A stretch of DNA of 10,803 bases from contig JAWLBR010000094.1 of the NCBI GenBank assembly GCA_041687495.1, forward strand, positions 1 to 10,803. The letters run 5' to 3'. Shown one piece after another: positions 1-7,700 of this stretch. The stretch comes from JAWLBR01 sp041687495 (lineage in GTDB: Bacteria; Bacillota; Limnochordia; DTU087; JAAYGB01). Position 1 is the first letter of the stretch, and every line of letters begins with the position of its first letter. The position numbers were made by a program, and so were the translations under genes. The notes under the pieces are model-generated. The model did no database searches, was not told where the DNA came from, and saw only the letters and a program-made list of their open reading frames with translations.

Positions 1-347
1 TGACCGGCCAGGACGGACATGACCTCATCGAGGTTCCCTTTCCGGATGAGATCGATCGGGCGGCGGTCTCTGAGCATCGGGACGGGCCCATAGAGCCACT
101 CCAGCTGAGCGTCTCTGTCCACAAAGACTTCATCGAGGAGGAAAGAGATCTCCCGTATTTTAGCCAGACGATCCTGTACTTCAGCGGATGGGACCGACTC
201 ATGCTTTCGATATCGAAACACCGTCTGGCGGTGCACGCCGAGGGCCGAGGCGACCTCGCTGTAATTCAGACCCAGGTCCTCTTTGGCCTTGCGGACAGCA
301 TTTGCCGCCGATTCTTTTTCTAATTGGGCAATCTCGGTCGTTGTCAT
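1..347 (-). CDS. Xre/MbcA/ParS-type antitoxin (partial, C-terminus off window)
   Basis: The reading frame starts with ATG at 347 and stays open to the window edge (115 codons seen), so the end is missing. AGGAG lies just upstream in the context GCAGGAGAAAATC-ATG, which supports this start. Residues about 26-48 form a helix-turn-helix (LGLNYSEVASALGVHRQTVF). Residues about 58-115 match the toxin-binding DUF2384 region, with the typical WLYGPVPML segment and the following helix IDLIRKGNLDEVMSVLAG. Family members neutralise a toxin, most often a RES-domain NAD-degrading toxin encoded immediately downstream, and repress their own promoter. The toxin gene would lie left of position 1 and is not seen, so the pairing is inferred. 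The promoter and palindrome upstream (377-423) fit autoregulation. It could instead be an orphan regulator of this family. Confidence 0.85.
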   Translation of the reverse strand, partial: MTTTEIAQLEKESAANAVRKAKEDLGLNYSEVASALGVHRQTVFRYRKHESVPSAEVQDRLAKIREISFLLDEVFVDRDAQLEWLYGPVPMLRDRRPIDLIRKGNLDEVMSVLAG

Positions 348-376
348 GATTTTCTCCTGCCTAGTCAAGCAGTAAA

Positions 377-388
377 TGTAACATTACA
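377..388. promoter_or_regulatory. Palindrome at predicted transcription start, candidate antitoxin operator
   Basis: TGTAA-CA-TTACA is a perfect 5+2+5 palindrome located at the predicted start of transcription of the antitoxin gene. The half-site core GTAACAT recurs exactly 60 bp upstream at 438-444, inside another inverted repeat (TAATAG 433-438, CTATTA 451-456). Xre-type antitoxins generally bind palindromes at their own promoter, so this is a plausible operator. The sequence shows the symmetry; binding is inferred. The rest of the gap from here to 623 is AT-rich and holds no supported gene. Confidence 0.45.
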
Positions 389-394
389 CGTATC

Positions 395-423
395 AATATA
401 CACTACTTATTATGTCATGTCAA
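395..423 (-). promoter_or_regulatory. sigma70-type promoter of the antitoxin gene
   Basis: Read on the minus strand, TTGACA (418-423, perfect -35) is followed after exactly 17 bp by TATATT (395-400, five of six matches to the -10 consensus). Transcription would start near 388, about 40 bases before the ATG at 347. A 7-bp inverted repeat (ATACACT at 398-404 and AGTGTAT at 423-429) overlaps both boxes, so a dimeric repressor could cover the promoter. Confidence 0.7.
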
Positions 424-623
424 GTGTATTATTAATAGTAACATAATGTGCTATTATTGTTTGGGCATGTTTTACGGAATGTCCCCTGGTGAATCCCCCC
501 TACATGCCTTCATGGAGCAATATTGTTCTTGGTGTAAGACATTGAATGATAGTAAAGAGAGCCCCATCAGAATTTATCCGACAGTTTCCATAATTATCTT
601 GTTTATACCCAGTCAAAGGCCGG

Positions 624-1034
624 TCAGCACTCTCCACCGCCCGCTTCCCAGCTCTCGTATTGTTCCCGGTAATTGGAGTTGTAGGGCTTTATGAACCCGA
701 TCTCGCGCGGGATCTTTTTGTTTTCCTCTAGCAGGATCACTGCGCCCATGCTCCAGGGTTGGCCATGACTTGTTCCGCGATTGGCCAAATGATCCCTCAA
801 CTCCTCCATGTCTTCGAACACTGGCGTGGTAGCGTTATCCTCGCTGCCAAGGTACACGAAATATTCCTTCACTCTCTGTTTGTTTTCTTTTTCTGCCAAA
901 TATAAGCAGTCTTTCATTTCTGACTCGTTTTTCCAGCTGCGGGATTCTATTCTATATGATGAATTGTAAACTAGCGTTCCGTTTTCACCATTTCTTAGTT
1001 CTCTGATGAGTACGAAGCCTGGTGGCTTATGCAT
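624..1034 (-). CDS. Hypothetical protein, 136 aa
   Basis: I do not recognise this protein. It is a 136-residue charged, soluble-looking polypeptide without a signal peptide or membrane segment. The first half is rich in Lys, Glu and Arg (residues about 36-62), and a Trp-rich middle (PWSMGAVILLEENKKI) looks like a beta strand followed by a turn. The composition resembles a real protein more than random translation, which is the main support. The start is uncertain: an in-frame stop lies at 1053-1055, only six codons above the ATG at 1034, and no clear ribosome binding site is visible. It ends about 275 bases before the antitoxin gene, on the same strand, and its link to either neighbour is unknown. 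It could be a degraded gene or a chance frame. Confidence 0.45.
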   Translation of the reverse strand: MHKPPGFVLIRELRNGENGTLVYNSSYRIESRSWKNESEMKDCLYLAEKENKQRVKEYFVYLGSEDNATTPVFEDMEELRDHLANRGTSHGQPWSMGAVILLEENKKIPREIGFIKPYNSNYREQYESWEAGGGEC

Positions 1035-1589
1035 TGGCTGCTGAGGACTGCCCTACATTAATATAGTTCCTCTTTTGTTCGTTTGCGTTGAAGCACTCGC
1101 TGAGCTGAGGGATTGAGGATTGGTAGGTTTTGTTATGTTTGGTTGTGGAAGTAGGATATGGTGTGGTGTTGTGGGGTATTGCCTATGCGAAATTCCTATC
1201 TGTTCACCAGGCGCCCCTGCACCTCCACCTCGTGAGACGTTACGCCGCTGACTGGTGGCACCAACACATCGCGCGCTGTATGAAAAGTAATTGACCATAA
1301 ATAGAAGGCATGGCAAGGCGGGCGGCTTGGGTGTGCCGAGGATTCAGGACATTATAGCCTCAAGAATTGACAAAATCATGAACACAGAAGTTCGTTTTCT
1401 GAGACAGGGGCCCTGAATTGTTAGGCTAGGGTTCTAAGGGTGACCTTACGATTGCTCGAAACCCAGCGGGCTTGTATATTGCTGCCCTACCAAAATTATG
1501 TCCTTCCGCTACAACTATTGCTATTAAACAACATATCCATCTCTTTATTGAGTTTTCATGTCATCCTTCTCTCATCATCAATGTATGCT
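1035..1589. other. Gene-poor intergenic stretch
   Basis: These 555 bases follow the last glycosidase gene of the operon. Open frames here (for example 1053-1316 on the minus strand) have biased, low-complexity translations and no ribosome binding site, so I do not call them genes. The part at about 1105-1190 is strongly G/T-rich on the plus strand. I see no tRNA, no insertion-sequence ends and no convincing rho-independent terminator after the stop at 1590. A short palindrome CAGGGGCCCTG at 1405-1415 has too small a centre to form a hairpin. Confidence 0.5.
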
Positions 1590-3803
1590 TTATTCCACGC
1601 TACAGGTTTTCACTTGGCCGTTGGGCAGCTTTACCTTGATATTACCTCCCGACTCAGCTGCTGCCCGGACAACATACCCATCGTCCGTTTGAGTGATCAG
1701 CAAGTCACAAGGTTTATCGGCAGACAGAGTGCTTCCATTAACCATGCAAAATGGAACATCGGATTTCTTCAGATAGTCATTTGTTCCCTTGAGAAGAGCC
1801 GCAGATAAACGCCCATCCTCTACACGAATAACACCGCCTGAGGCTGGGGGCAACTGCAATTCAACCCGCCTCAATCCATCAAAGATTTCATACTCAAATT
1901 CAATTGGACCTATATGATCACGCGGAGTAAGGACAAATAAATACTGTATGTCTTGATCCTGATGGGAATATTGCCAAATAAACGAGGAATCCCCCGTGAG
2001 AATGGATCTAGGTAATCCAAGATCGGTCAGCTTACCTACAATGTTCTTCTCATAGAATTCTTTCCTTGGGATTACGGTGATAGTTTCAATGTAATTTCTC
2101 AAGATTTCACATTCATTGAACTCACCGTCTAAGTGTGGGAGATCACCAATAACCAACAATTTACGATTGCCCTCCGAATACCGAGCAAGCCTCTCCTGAG
2201 TATCTCTATCCATGAAACTTCCGGCGGAAAGCACCAGGAAGGGGAACTGGTGGAGGATCTCATCCTCCACTGATTGAAGATTTATCAGCTCAAAATCGAT
2301 GTGTGCCTCAAGCAGTTGCCTCGCGAATCTCGATATCGCTGTGCCGCAATCCGGAATAGGGAAGACTGCATCTTCCAGGCTCATATCAACTGAGCGCCAT
2401 GCTTGAATATGGGCATACGGAAGATAAAAACCCCAAGCGATGAATCTCGCGGGTTTGGTCTGCAGAAGCTCTGCGCCATAATGCGCGAAAAACTCGTTCA
2501 TCAACGAAACAATCCGGCTTTTGGGTGTAAGTTCACCTGCCTTGTTAACTGGCGCGTGAGTCGGATAAGGTTTCCGATGGAAACGATCCAGCTCGATTTC
2601 CCAGTCAGAAGTCTGGACTCCCGTGTAAATGTTGAAACCTGTGGCACCAAGAGCTATTGCGAGTAGCGTCTGATAGAAGCTTGCAGAATCGAAGGAAAAG
2701 GCATTGCCATACAATTCAGAGAATCCCCAATTCTCCTCAAGGTTCACACCCCTCTTTCTTTTTATCATGATCTGATACCGGTCCACTGTGGACGGATCGT
2801 CGCAAGCCGCCCCGATCCAATTCGTAAATCCATAGTGGACATCAGACCAAACATCCGGATTGACTCGGCTAAGCCAAGCATCGACGCCGTATGTATCTGA
2901 TAGAGGTGGATTTATGTTCACAAGGTACGGCAATTGAACGTCGAGGGAGCTGGCAAGGTGCTGATAGAACTCATTTAGGTATTCGGCTTGGTATGCTGAC
3001 CAGTGCATGTACCACAAAGCATCCTCAACCCGGGATGGCTGTACCCATTTCCGCGGTGGCCTAATTTCATCCCATGAGGAAGCTGGCAAAGCATGAGACT
3101 GATTGTACCTACCAAGGTCTTGGTATTCCGCCTGAAGAAACCGGCGGTAACAATCAAGGCTGGAACCACTGTAATCATATGCCCATGGCCCATGTTGAGC
3201 GTTCGAGTAGATTCCCTCATTCCCCAGCTGAACCGCAACAATTGGTCCATCAGGATAGGTGAGTGGCTTTATCACCTGATCGGCGATCGCTTGCAACCAA
3301 TGTTCAACTTCCGTCAAAAAGACGGGATCAAGCGGAGCAGGAAGAGGCCAGTCTTGAACCGTTTTGCCATCTGATCTAAGCTCATTGCCAGGCCAACAAA
3401 CGGGTTTTCCTTCACTGTCTTTCATCGATTCTATTTCCGATCGCCACATGGGACAGACGAAGTCTGGAAGCCCTCCATAATTTGTCTCGGCATGAATGAA
3501 CGGCCCCGGCTTCGCAATAACGTACAAGCCCTTGGTGTGGCAAAGGCTTAGAAACCCAATTACGTTCCCATTTGGCTTATGCTCTCCAACAAAATCAAAT
3601 TGACGCTCTTCGTTGATGACGAACTCATGGTGTCGCCAAGGAATATAGCAAGTCACAACGTTCTGACCTAGTTCAACAAGCCTTTCAAGCCGATCCGCCC
3701 AATTCTCTGGACGATCGCGAAAGTAAGGATAATCTGCACTGATAACGAAATGAATATCTCCGTTCAAGTATAGAACGCCATCCACTATTTCAACCTGCGA
3801 CAT
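1590..3803 (-). CDS. GH35/GH42-like beta-glycosidase (putative beta-galactosidase), second copy
   Basis: This 737-residue protein has no signal peptide, so it is predicted to act in the cytoplasm on imported oligosaccharides, releasing a terminal beta-linked sugar. Residues about 10-405 form a TIM barrel of GH35 type: LYLNGDIHFVISADYPYFR near the N-terminus, VVTCYIPWRHHE at 49-60, KPGPFIHAE at 98-106 and GPIVAVQLGNEG at 186-197, where N195-E196 should be the acid/base pair. The likely nucleophile is E356 in LEENWG, aligned by spacing with the clearer motif in the neighbouring enzyme. Residues about 450-560 resemble the glutamine-amidotransferase-like domain typical of GH42 (FLVLSAGSFMDRDTQERL, then VIGDLP). 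Beta-rich domains follow. It starts 25 bases after the upstream glycosidase gene ends, with a modest AAGGGA ribosome site. The sugar specificity cannot be read from sequence: galactose is the default for GH35, and glucosamine is possible. It is the last gene of the operon. Confidence 0.85.
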   Translation of the reverse strand: MSQVEIVDGVLYLNGDIHFVISADYPYFRDRPENWADRLERLVELGQNVVTCYIPWRHHEFVINEERQFDFVGEHKPNGNVIGFLSLCHTKGLYVIAKPGPFIHAETNYGGLPDFVCPMWRSEIESMKDSEGKPVCWPGNELRSDGKTVQDWPLPAPLDPVFLTEVEHWLQAIADQVIKPLTYPDGPIVAVQLGNEGIYSNAQHGPWAYDYSGSSLDCYRRFLQAEYQDLGRYNQSHALPASSWDEIRPPRKWVQPSRVEDALWYMHWSAYQAEYLNEFYQHLASSLDVQLPYLVNINPPLSDTYGVDAWLSRVNPDVWSDVHYGFTNWIGAACDDPSTVDRYQIMIKRKRGVNLEENWGFSELYGNAFSFDSASFYQTLLAIALGATGFNIYTGVQTSDWEIELDRFHRKPYPTHAPVNKAGELTPKSRIVSLMNEFFAHYGAELLQTKPARFIAWGFYLPYAHIQAWRSVDMSLEDAVFPIPDCGTAISRFARQLLEAHIDFELINLQSVEDEILHQFPFLVLSAGSFMDRDTQERLARYSEGNRKLLVIGDLPHLDGEFNECEILRNYIETITVIPRKEFYEKNIVGKLTDLGLPRSILTGDSSFIWQYSHQDQDIQYLFVLTPRDHIGPIEFEYEIFDGLRRVELQLPPASGGVIRVEDGRLSAALLKGTNDYLKKSDVPFCMVNGSTLSADKPCDLLITQTDDGYVVRAAAESGGNIKVKLPNGQVKTCSVE

Positions 3804-3828
3804 TGTTGTAATCCCTTGTCTATATTCT

Positions 3829-5889
3829 CTATGGTGGTAAGGTTTCGTATTCCTCTATGAAAAAGGCCTGCGCTGTCCTGCCTGGAGTTGAGAGGTTAGC
3901 ACACGAGTGCTGTATGAATTTGCCGGTGCTTCCGTTTAGAATCGGAACCAGCTTCCCGGTCCTGATCTTTCGAAAACGGAGAGACACTTCCTTAGCTTCA
4001 ACTGCAGAGTTAATAATGAACAAGATTGCAGACCCCTGTCCATATTGAATTCTCAATATTACATCCGGAGTATTCGTATGCACTGCAGGTTCCAGTTTTC
4101 GGTCTATAAGCAATCCTTGGAGGTCTTCGATGAACCGAGCCGTCTCGCTCTCGCCTCCAAATCCTGTGGCCGGGTGCCACACCACGAACTGCCCTAATCC
4201 AATACCATGAAAGACCACCCCGCCTTCACTTAGGTTCCCCCCTCTCTCCACTCCAGCCACTTCGGAAACATGCCATAGATTGAAATCAAGATCCATCTGT
4301 GGAAAATCCGGTAGGAAGACTACTGTGCCTCCACCGGATGTGTAATCAACCAGGTTTTGTTGCGTTGTTCGATCCATATAGAGTCCGCTAGGAACAAAGA
4401 CCAGAGAGAATTGCTGCAGCTGGTCGGGCTTCACCCAGGGATCAACGATGCCAGGGTCATAATTCAGCTTCAACAACTCGGTATATAACCTGCGAAACCA
4501 AAAATATGGCAGACCAAGAGTGTACCCAGCTACATCGACATGTTTCCCCTCAACGATATAAGCCTCTCTTGCATAGGGTCGGTAATAAAGGACAGCCACT
4601 TGCTGAGAATTACGATGATCGAAAAAATCCGGTACCCGCTCTAGGAGATTCACTACCTTCAGGGGAGCTGGGAATGTGGGGGTCGGCCTCCCCTCCTCGT
4701 CTACTGGAGCATTAACCCAATTCTCCCGATTGACCATCATATAAAAATTCATGCCCCTTAGTCCGAAAGCCAGGGCGAGGAAGTACAGATATTCAAACTC
4801 ATTACAGCCGATTTCAATCGGGTTGATCTCCCTTTCAGGCATCTTCCATATCCCCGCCATCATTTCAGGAGCCCAAGGTAACTTTGAAACGGCCAAGCTG
4901 TAATTTGCAGCCATTGAAATGTCAACAAGATCAGCGAAGTCAAGAGGGAACTCAATGTAGCAATCAAAACCACCTAATCCGCTGGCTTGCTCCAGTTGAC
5001 TCCAGTTGTTAGGCACCGCGAGAGGGTCGTGCTTGTTGTAGTTAACTGTAAAGAGTGTGTTCCGGATCCCGTTTGCGATGTGGATTTCTCGAACCGTCTC
5101 AATGTATCTAGCGAGAAGATACTCCTTAAATTCTACCCAATCAGCATACCTCCGCAGATCGATAAGGCTCCGAATCGACTGTGATCGCGGTGCTTGAATT
5201 GTTTCGAACGTTTCTGTTGCCGTCTTATAGAAGCGATTTAACTCCTTAACCGTACCGTACTTGGTCTGCATCCATTGTTGGTATAGTCCCCCAGCTCCGA
5301 CAATTGCTTGATTGTAATCAGATTCAAACATCCGATCATGAAAGGTCATGCTCGGTTCGTTGTCCAACTGGATCATGACGATCGGTCCTTCCGGATAGCA
5401 ATATTCTCGGATAACGGCATCTACATCAGTAAGCCACACACGAATATATTCGAGGTATCTAGGATGCATATAGCTTGGAATCGGTGACTGGAAAGGATAG
5501 TTGTATCCAAGTACAGGCTGACCACCTGAATCCAAGACCTGAAGTTCCTTATCGGCAACCAGCCAATCTGGATAACCTCCGTTCGTCTCTTCCGCGCATA
5601 TCCACGGACCAGGTTTCAAATGAACCCACAGGCCGATCGATTCGCATAACTCCAAGAACTCTGGTAGATCGAGCTGGGAATCTGTCCTTCCGGATAGGTC
5701 ATGTTCGTTCGGACCAATACAATGCCTTCGCCAGCTGAGATACGTTGAGACAATGGGTAATCCTGAAGCCTTGACTTGATTAAGACAAGGCTCCCATAAA
5801 TCCTTTCTGATTCTCCAGAAGTGCATCTCCCCGCTTAGCAGAGGCACATGCTCTCCATGGATGAGCAGGCCCGTCTGAGTAAGCATCAT
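3829..5889 (-). CDS. GH35/GH42-like beta-glycosidase (putative beta-galactosidase), first copy
   Basis: This is a cytoplasmic-type glycoside hydrolase of 686 residues. I chose the ATG at 5889, 2 bases after the permease stop, because the frame upstream (to 6006) only reads the permease gene out of frame; ATG at 5886 is equally possible. AAAGG lies about 6 bases ahead of the ATG at 5889. The GH35-type barrel spans roughly residues 5-395, with LLSGEMHFWRIR near residue 17, LKPGPWICAEE near 90-101, and GPIVMIQLDNEP with acid/base E178. The nucleophile is probably E342 in APEMMAGIW. Residues about 430-535 match a GH42-like amidotransferase-fold domain (LVFVPSGLYMDRTTQQNL, then VVFLPDFP), followed by beta-rich C-terminal domains. 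It is a diverged paralogue of the next gene (1590-3803). Thermococcal exo-beta-glucosaminidase GlmA, as I recall, also combines GH35 and GH42 features, so glucosaminide cleavage is an alternative to galactoside cleavage. Confidence 0.87.
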   Translation of the reverse strand: MMLTQTGLLIHGEHVPLLSGEMHFWRIRKDLWEPCLNQVKASGLPIVSTYLSWRRHCIGPNEHDLSGRTDSQLDLPEFLELCESIGLWVHLKPGPWICAEETNGGYPDWLVADKELQVLDSGGQPVLGYNYPFQSPIPSYMHPRYLEYIRVWLTDVDAVIREYCYPEGPIVMIQLDNEPSMTFHDRMFESDYNQAIVGAGGLYQQWMQTKYGTVKELNRFYKTATETFETIQAPRSQSIRSLIDLRRYADWVEFKEYLLARYIETVREIHIANGIRNTLFTVNYNKHDPLAVPNNWSQLEQASGLGGFDCYIEFPLDFADLVDISMAANYSLAVSKLPWAPEMMAGIWKMPEREINPIEIGCNEFEYLYFLALAFGLRGMNFYMMVNRENWVNAPVDEEGRPTPTFPAPLKVVNLLERVPDFFDHRNSQQVAVLYYRPYAREAYIVEGKHVDVAGYTLGLPYFWFRRLYTELLKLNYDPGIVDPWVKPDQLQQFSLVFVPSGLYMDRTTQQNLVDYTSGGGTVVFLPDFPQMDLDFNLWHVSEVAGVERGGNLSEGGVVFHGIGLGQFVVWHPATGFGGESETARFIEDLQGLLIDRKLEPAVHTNTPDVILRIQYGQGSAILFIINSAVEAKEVSLRFRKIRTGKLVPILNGSTGKFIQHSCANLSTPGRTAQAFFIEEYETLPP

Positions 5890-5891
5890 GT

Positions 5892-6731
5892 TCAACCTTT
5901 GGTTGCGCCAGCGAGCATCCCTTGCGTCAGGTAGCGCTGGATGTATAAAAACAATAAAACCGCTGGGATGGTCACAAGCACAGTGCCTGCGGCCATGTGG
6001 TTCCATTGGATCTCATATGAAGTAATAAATCTCTGCAAACCAACCGGAAGCGTTCGTACCGCGTCGCTTGACGTAAAGGTGAGAGCAAACACGAACTCAT
6101 CCCATGAACCAATGAAGACAAAGATCGCCGCTGCCGCGATGCCCGGCAGCGCGTTGGGAAGCACCACACGTATCAAAGCTCCCAGGCGCGAACATCCGTC
6201 GATCATTGCCGCCTCTTCCAGCTCATGTGGAATCTGATCGAAGAAACCCTTGATCAACCAAGTGCATAAAGGCACCGCAAACGTCGCATTTGCTAGAATG
6301 AGCACATATAGCGTGTCCATTAACTTTAAGAATTTGAACAATTGGAAGAGAGGGATAATCAGCAATGCACTCGGAAACATCTGTGCCATCAGGAAACCAA
6401 AGAGTAGATATCCTCTACCCGGAACACGGAATCGGGAGAATCCGTAACCAGCCAGTATGCTGACGACCAACGCCAAAGCAGTGGTGCCTAGGCCGACAAG
6501 CAAGCTGTTACGGAAATAAAGAGCAAAGGGCCCGCGTTGAATGATATATCCGAAATTCCCCAAAGTTGGATTCTCTGGAATCCATGTCGGAGGGCTTGTA
6601 TAGACTTCATTCGGCGTCTTGAAAGCCGTACTAAACATCCACATGAAGGGCAGGAGGGAAAAGGCAGCCAGCCCAACAAGCATAATGAGTGCGACGATCT
6701 TCAGGAAACGATTATCGAATAGTTTAACCAT
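5892..6731 (-). CDS. Carbohydrate ABC transporter permease, MalG type (CUT1)
   Basis: This is an inner-membrane subunit of a CUT1 sugar importer, 279 residues from ATG 6731. Hydrophobic segments occur near residues 9-32, 75-97, 108-130, 138-160, 195-215 and 247-265, the usual six. The cytoplasmic loop that contacts the ATPase carries the family signature EEAAMIDG (about 172-179) followed by RVVLP, close to the EAA-G-I-LP consensus. SWDEFVFALTF further on is typical of MalG-like proteins. The frame extends to a TTG at 6740 that would overlap the MalF stop by 4 bases. I prefer ATG 6731 because GGGTGA then sits about 9 bases ahead. The tight spacing to both neighbours indicates one operon. The transported sugar is not deducible from this subunit. 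Confidence 0.93.
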   Translation of the reverse strand: MVKLFDNRFLKIVALIMLVGLAAFSLLPFMWMFSTAFKTPNEVYTSPPTWIPENPTLGNFGYIIQRGPFALYFRNSLLVGLGTTALALVVSILAGYGFSRFRVPGRGYLLFGFLMAQMFPSALLIIPLFQLFKFLKLMDTLYVLILANATFAVPLCTWLIKGFFDQIPHELEEAAMIDGCSRLGALIRVVLPNALPGIAAAAIFVFIGSWDEFVFALTFTSSDAVRTLPVGLQRFITSYEIQWNHMAAGTVLVTIPAVLLFLYIQRYLTQGMLAGATKG

Positions 6732-6736
6732 GGAAC

Positions 6737-7627
6737 TCAATCACCCGTCACATCACCACGTGACATGAGCCGAATATAAGCAAAACTCATGACAACAACG
6801 ACGGCAAACAGCAGAACTGATAAAGCTGCTGCATAACCGAAATGGAAGAACTGAAAGCCGTTCTTATACACGTATGTGACAAGAATCTCAGTCATCCCTG
6901 CAGGTCCACCTCCAGTGAGAATGTAGATGTAGGAGAAATTGTTGAACGTCCATATGCTAGACAGTAAGGTGATAACGAAAATAACAGGTTTCAAGAGGGG
7001 GAGAGTTATTAGCCGCAGTTGTTGCCAAAAAGATGCCCCATCTACTGCTGAGGCATCATAAAGTTCCTGTGGAATATTCTGCATCCCCGCGAGCAGCATC
7101 AGCATCATGAAAGGAAATCCTCGCCAACTATTCGTTATCACCGCCGCGATCATTGCAGTGGCTGGGTCTCCTAGCCAGTTCACATTATGAGAAACAAGAT
7201 GCAAGCTTGTGAGGATATGGTTGAGTAAACCTAGCTGGGCGTGGTACACCCACTTCCATGCAAATGCGCCAACTACGCTTGGCATAGCCCAGGGAATCAG
7301 CAAGAAGGCGCGCGCTAGTCCTCTCCCTCGGAATGTTTCATTCAGGATAATGGCCGCTACGATTCCGATACCAAACTGAATCGTTACCGAGCCAAATGTC
7401 CAAAAAGCTGTCTGCGCTAGAGAGTTATGTAAATTAGGATCGCGGAGTAGTCGCACATAGTTCTCAAAACCAGAAAATATTGGATCAGGATGGCGCAATG
7501 GCTCAATGTCGAAGAAGCTCATCCTGAGAAGGCTCAGGAGGGGATAGATCAGCACAACGGCCAAGATTAGGCCTGCTGGAAGTATCAGCAGGTATCCCAG
7601 TGCGTACCTACGAAAACCCCTTCGCAC
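6737..7627 (-). CDS. Carbohydrate ABC transporter permease, MalF type (CUT1)
   Basis: This is the partner membrane subunit of the importer, 296 residues with the GTG start at 7627. After a short basic N-terminus (MRRGFRRYALGY) it has a first membrane helix at about 11-32. The MalF-like central region contains LLIPWAMPSVVGAFAWKW, and the coupling loop is YDASAVDGASFWQQLR-LITLP at about 190-210. The signature LTGGGPAGMTEIL is at about 238-250, and six hydrophobic segments are visible. The start is a problem: the frame has no ATG between the end of the lipoprotein gene and the first helix. The frame is open to an ATG at 7870, but that overlaps the lipoprotein gene by about 170 bases and reads as nonsense, so I rejected it. 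GTG 7627 lies just after a stem-loop, gives the usual family length, and lacks an obvious ribosome site. ATC at about 7672, 6 bases after AAGGAG, is a rarer alternative. Confidence 0.88.
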   Translation of the reverse strand: MRRGFRRYALGYLLILPAGLILAVVLIYPLLSLLRMSFFDIEPLRHPDPIFSGFENYVRLLRDPNLHNSLAQTAFWTFGSVTIQFGIGIVAAIILNETFRGRGLARAFLLIPWAMPSVVGAFAWKWVYHAQLGLLNHILTSLHLVSHNVNWLGDPATAMIAAVITNSWRGFPFMMLMLLAGMQNIPQELYDASAVDGASFWQQLRLITLPLLKPVIFVITLLSSIWTFNNFSYIYILTGGGPAGMTEILVTYVYKNGFQFFHFGYAAALSVLLFAVVVVMSFAYIRLMSRGDVTGD

Positions 7628-7640
7628 ATCGTGTAAAAGA

Positions 7641-7680
7641 AGAGGGACACCTCTTGGGCTATTGATTGAGATGTCCCTCT
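7641..7680 (-). promoter_or_regulatory. Intercistronic stem-loop between binding-protein and MalF-type genes
   Basis: AGAGGGACA (7641-7649) and TGTCCCTCT (7672-7680) form a perfect 9-bp stem. After one mismatch, three further pairs extend it, leaving a loop of about 14 bases. No run of U follows on the transcript, so it is not a standard terminator. In sugar-importer operons, a structure in this place usually protects the upstream binding-protein message or partly blocks read-through, giving more binding protein than permease; the malE-malF gap of E. coli is a known case. The structure is visible; the function is inferred. It ends 13 bases before the predicted GTG start and could also affect translation of the permease. 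Confidence 0.65.
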
Positions 7681-7700
7681 CCTTCTCCGTGGCATGCTCG

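Noticed and set aside
446..694. Plus-strand open frame of 82 codons
   Set aside because: It overlaps the end of the minus-strand protein at 624-1034, has no ribosome site, and its translation is low in charged residues and unlike a folded protein.
1053..1316. Minus-strand open frame of 87 codons
   Set aside because: The translation follows the G/T-rich composition of the DNA (runs of Pro, Thr, Gln, Ser), with no recognisable fold and no ribosome site.
1405..1415. Palindrome CAGGGGCCCTG as a terminator
   Set aside because: Only one base separates the arms, so no hairpin loop can form, and no U-tract follows.
1440..1808. Plus-strand open frame of 122 codons
   Set aside because: It runs antisense into the 3' end of the glycosidase gene and has a Leu/Ser-rich translation typical of a shadow frame.
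5890..6006. Extended N-terminus of the first GH35-like protein (39 extra residues from ATG 6006)
   Set aside because: The extra residues are the end of the permease gene read in another frame; the GH35 motif begins just after the ATG at 5889.
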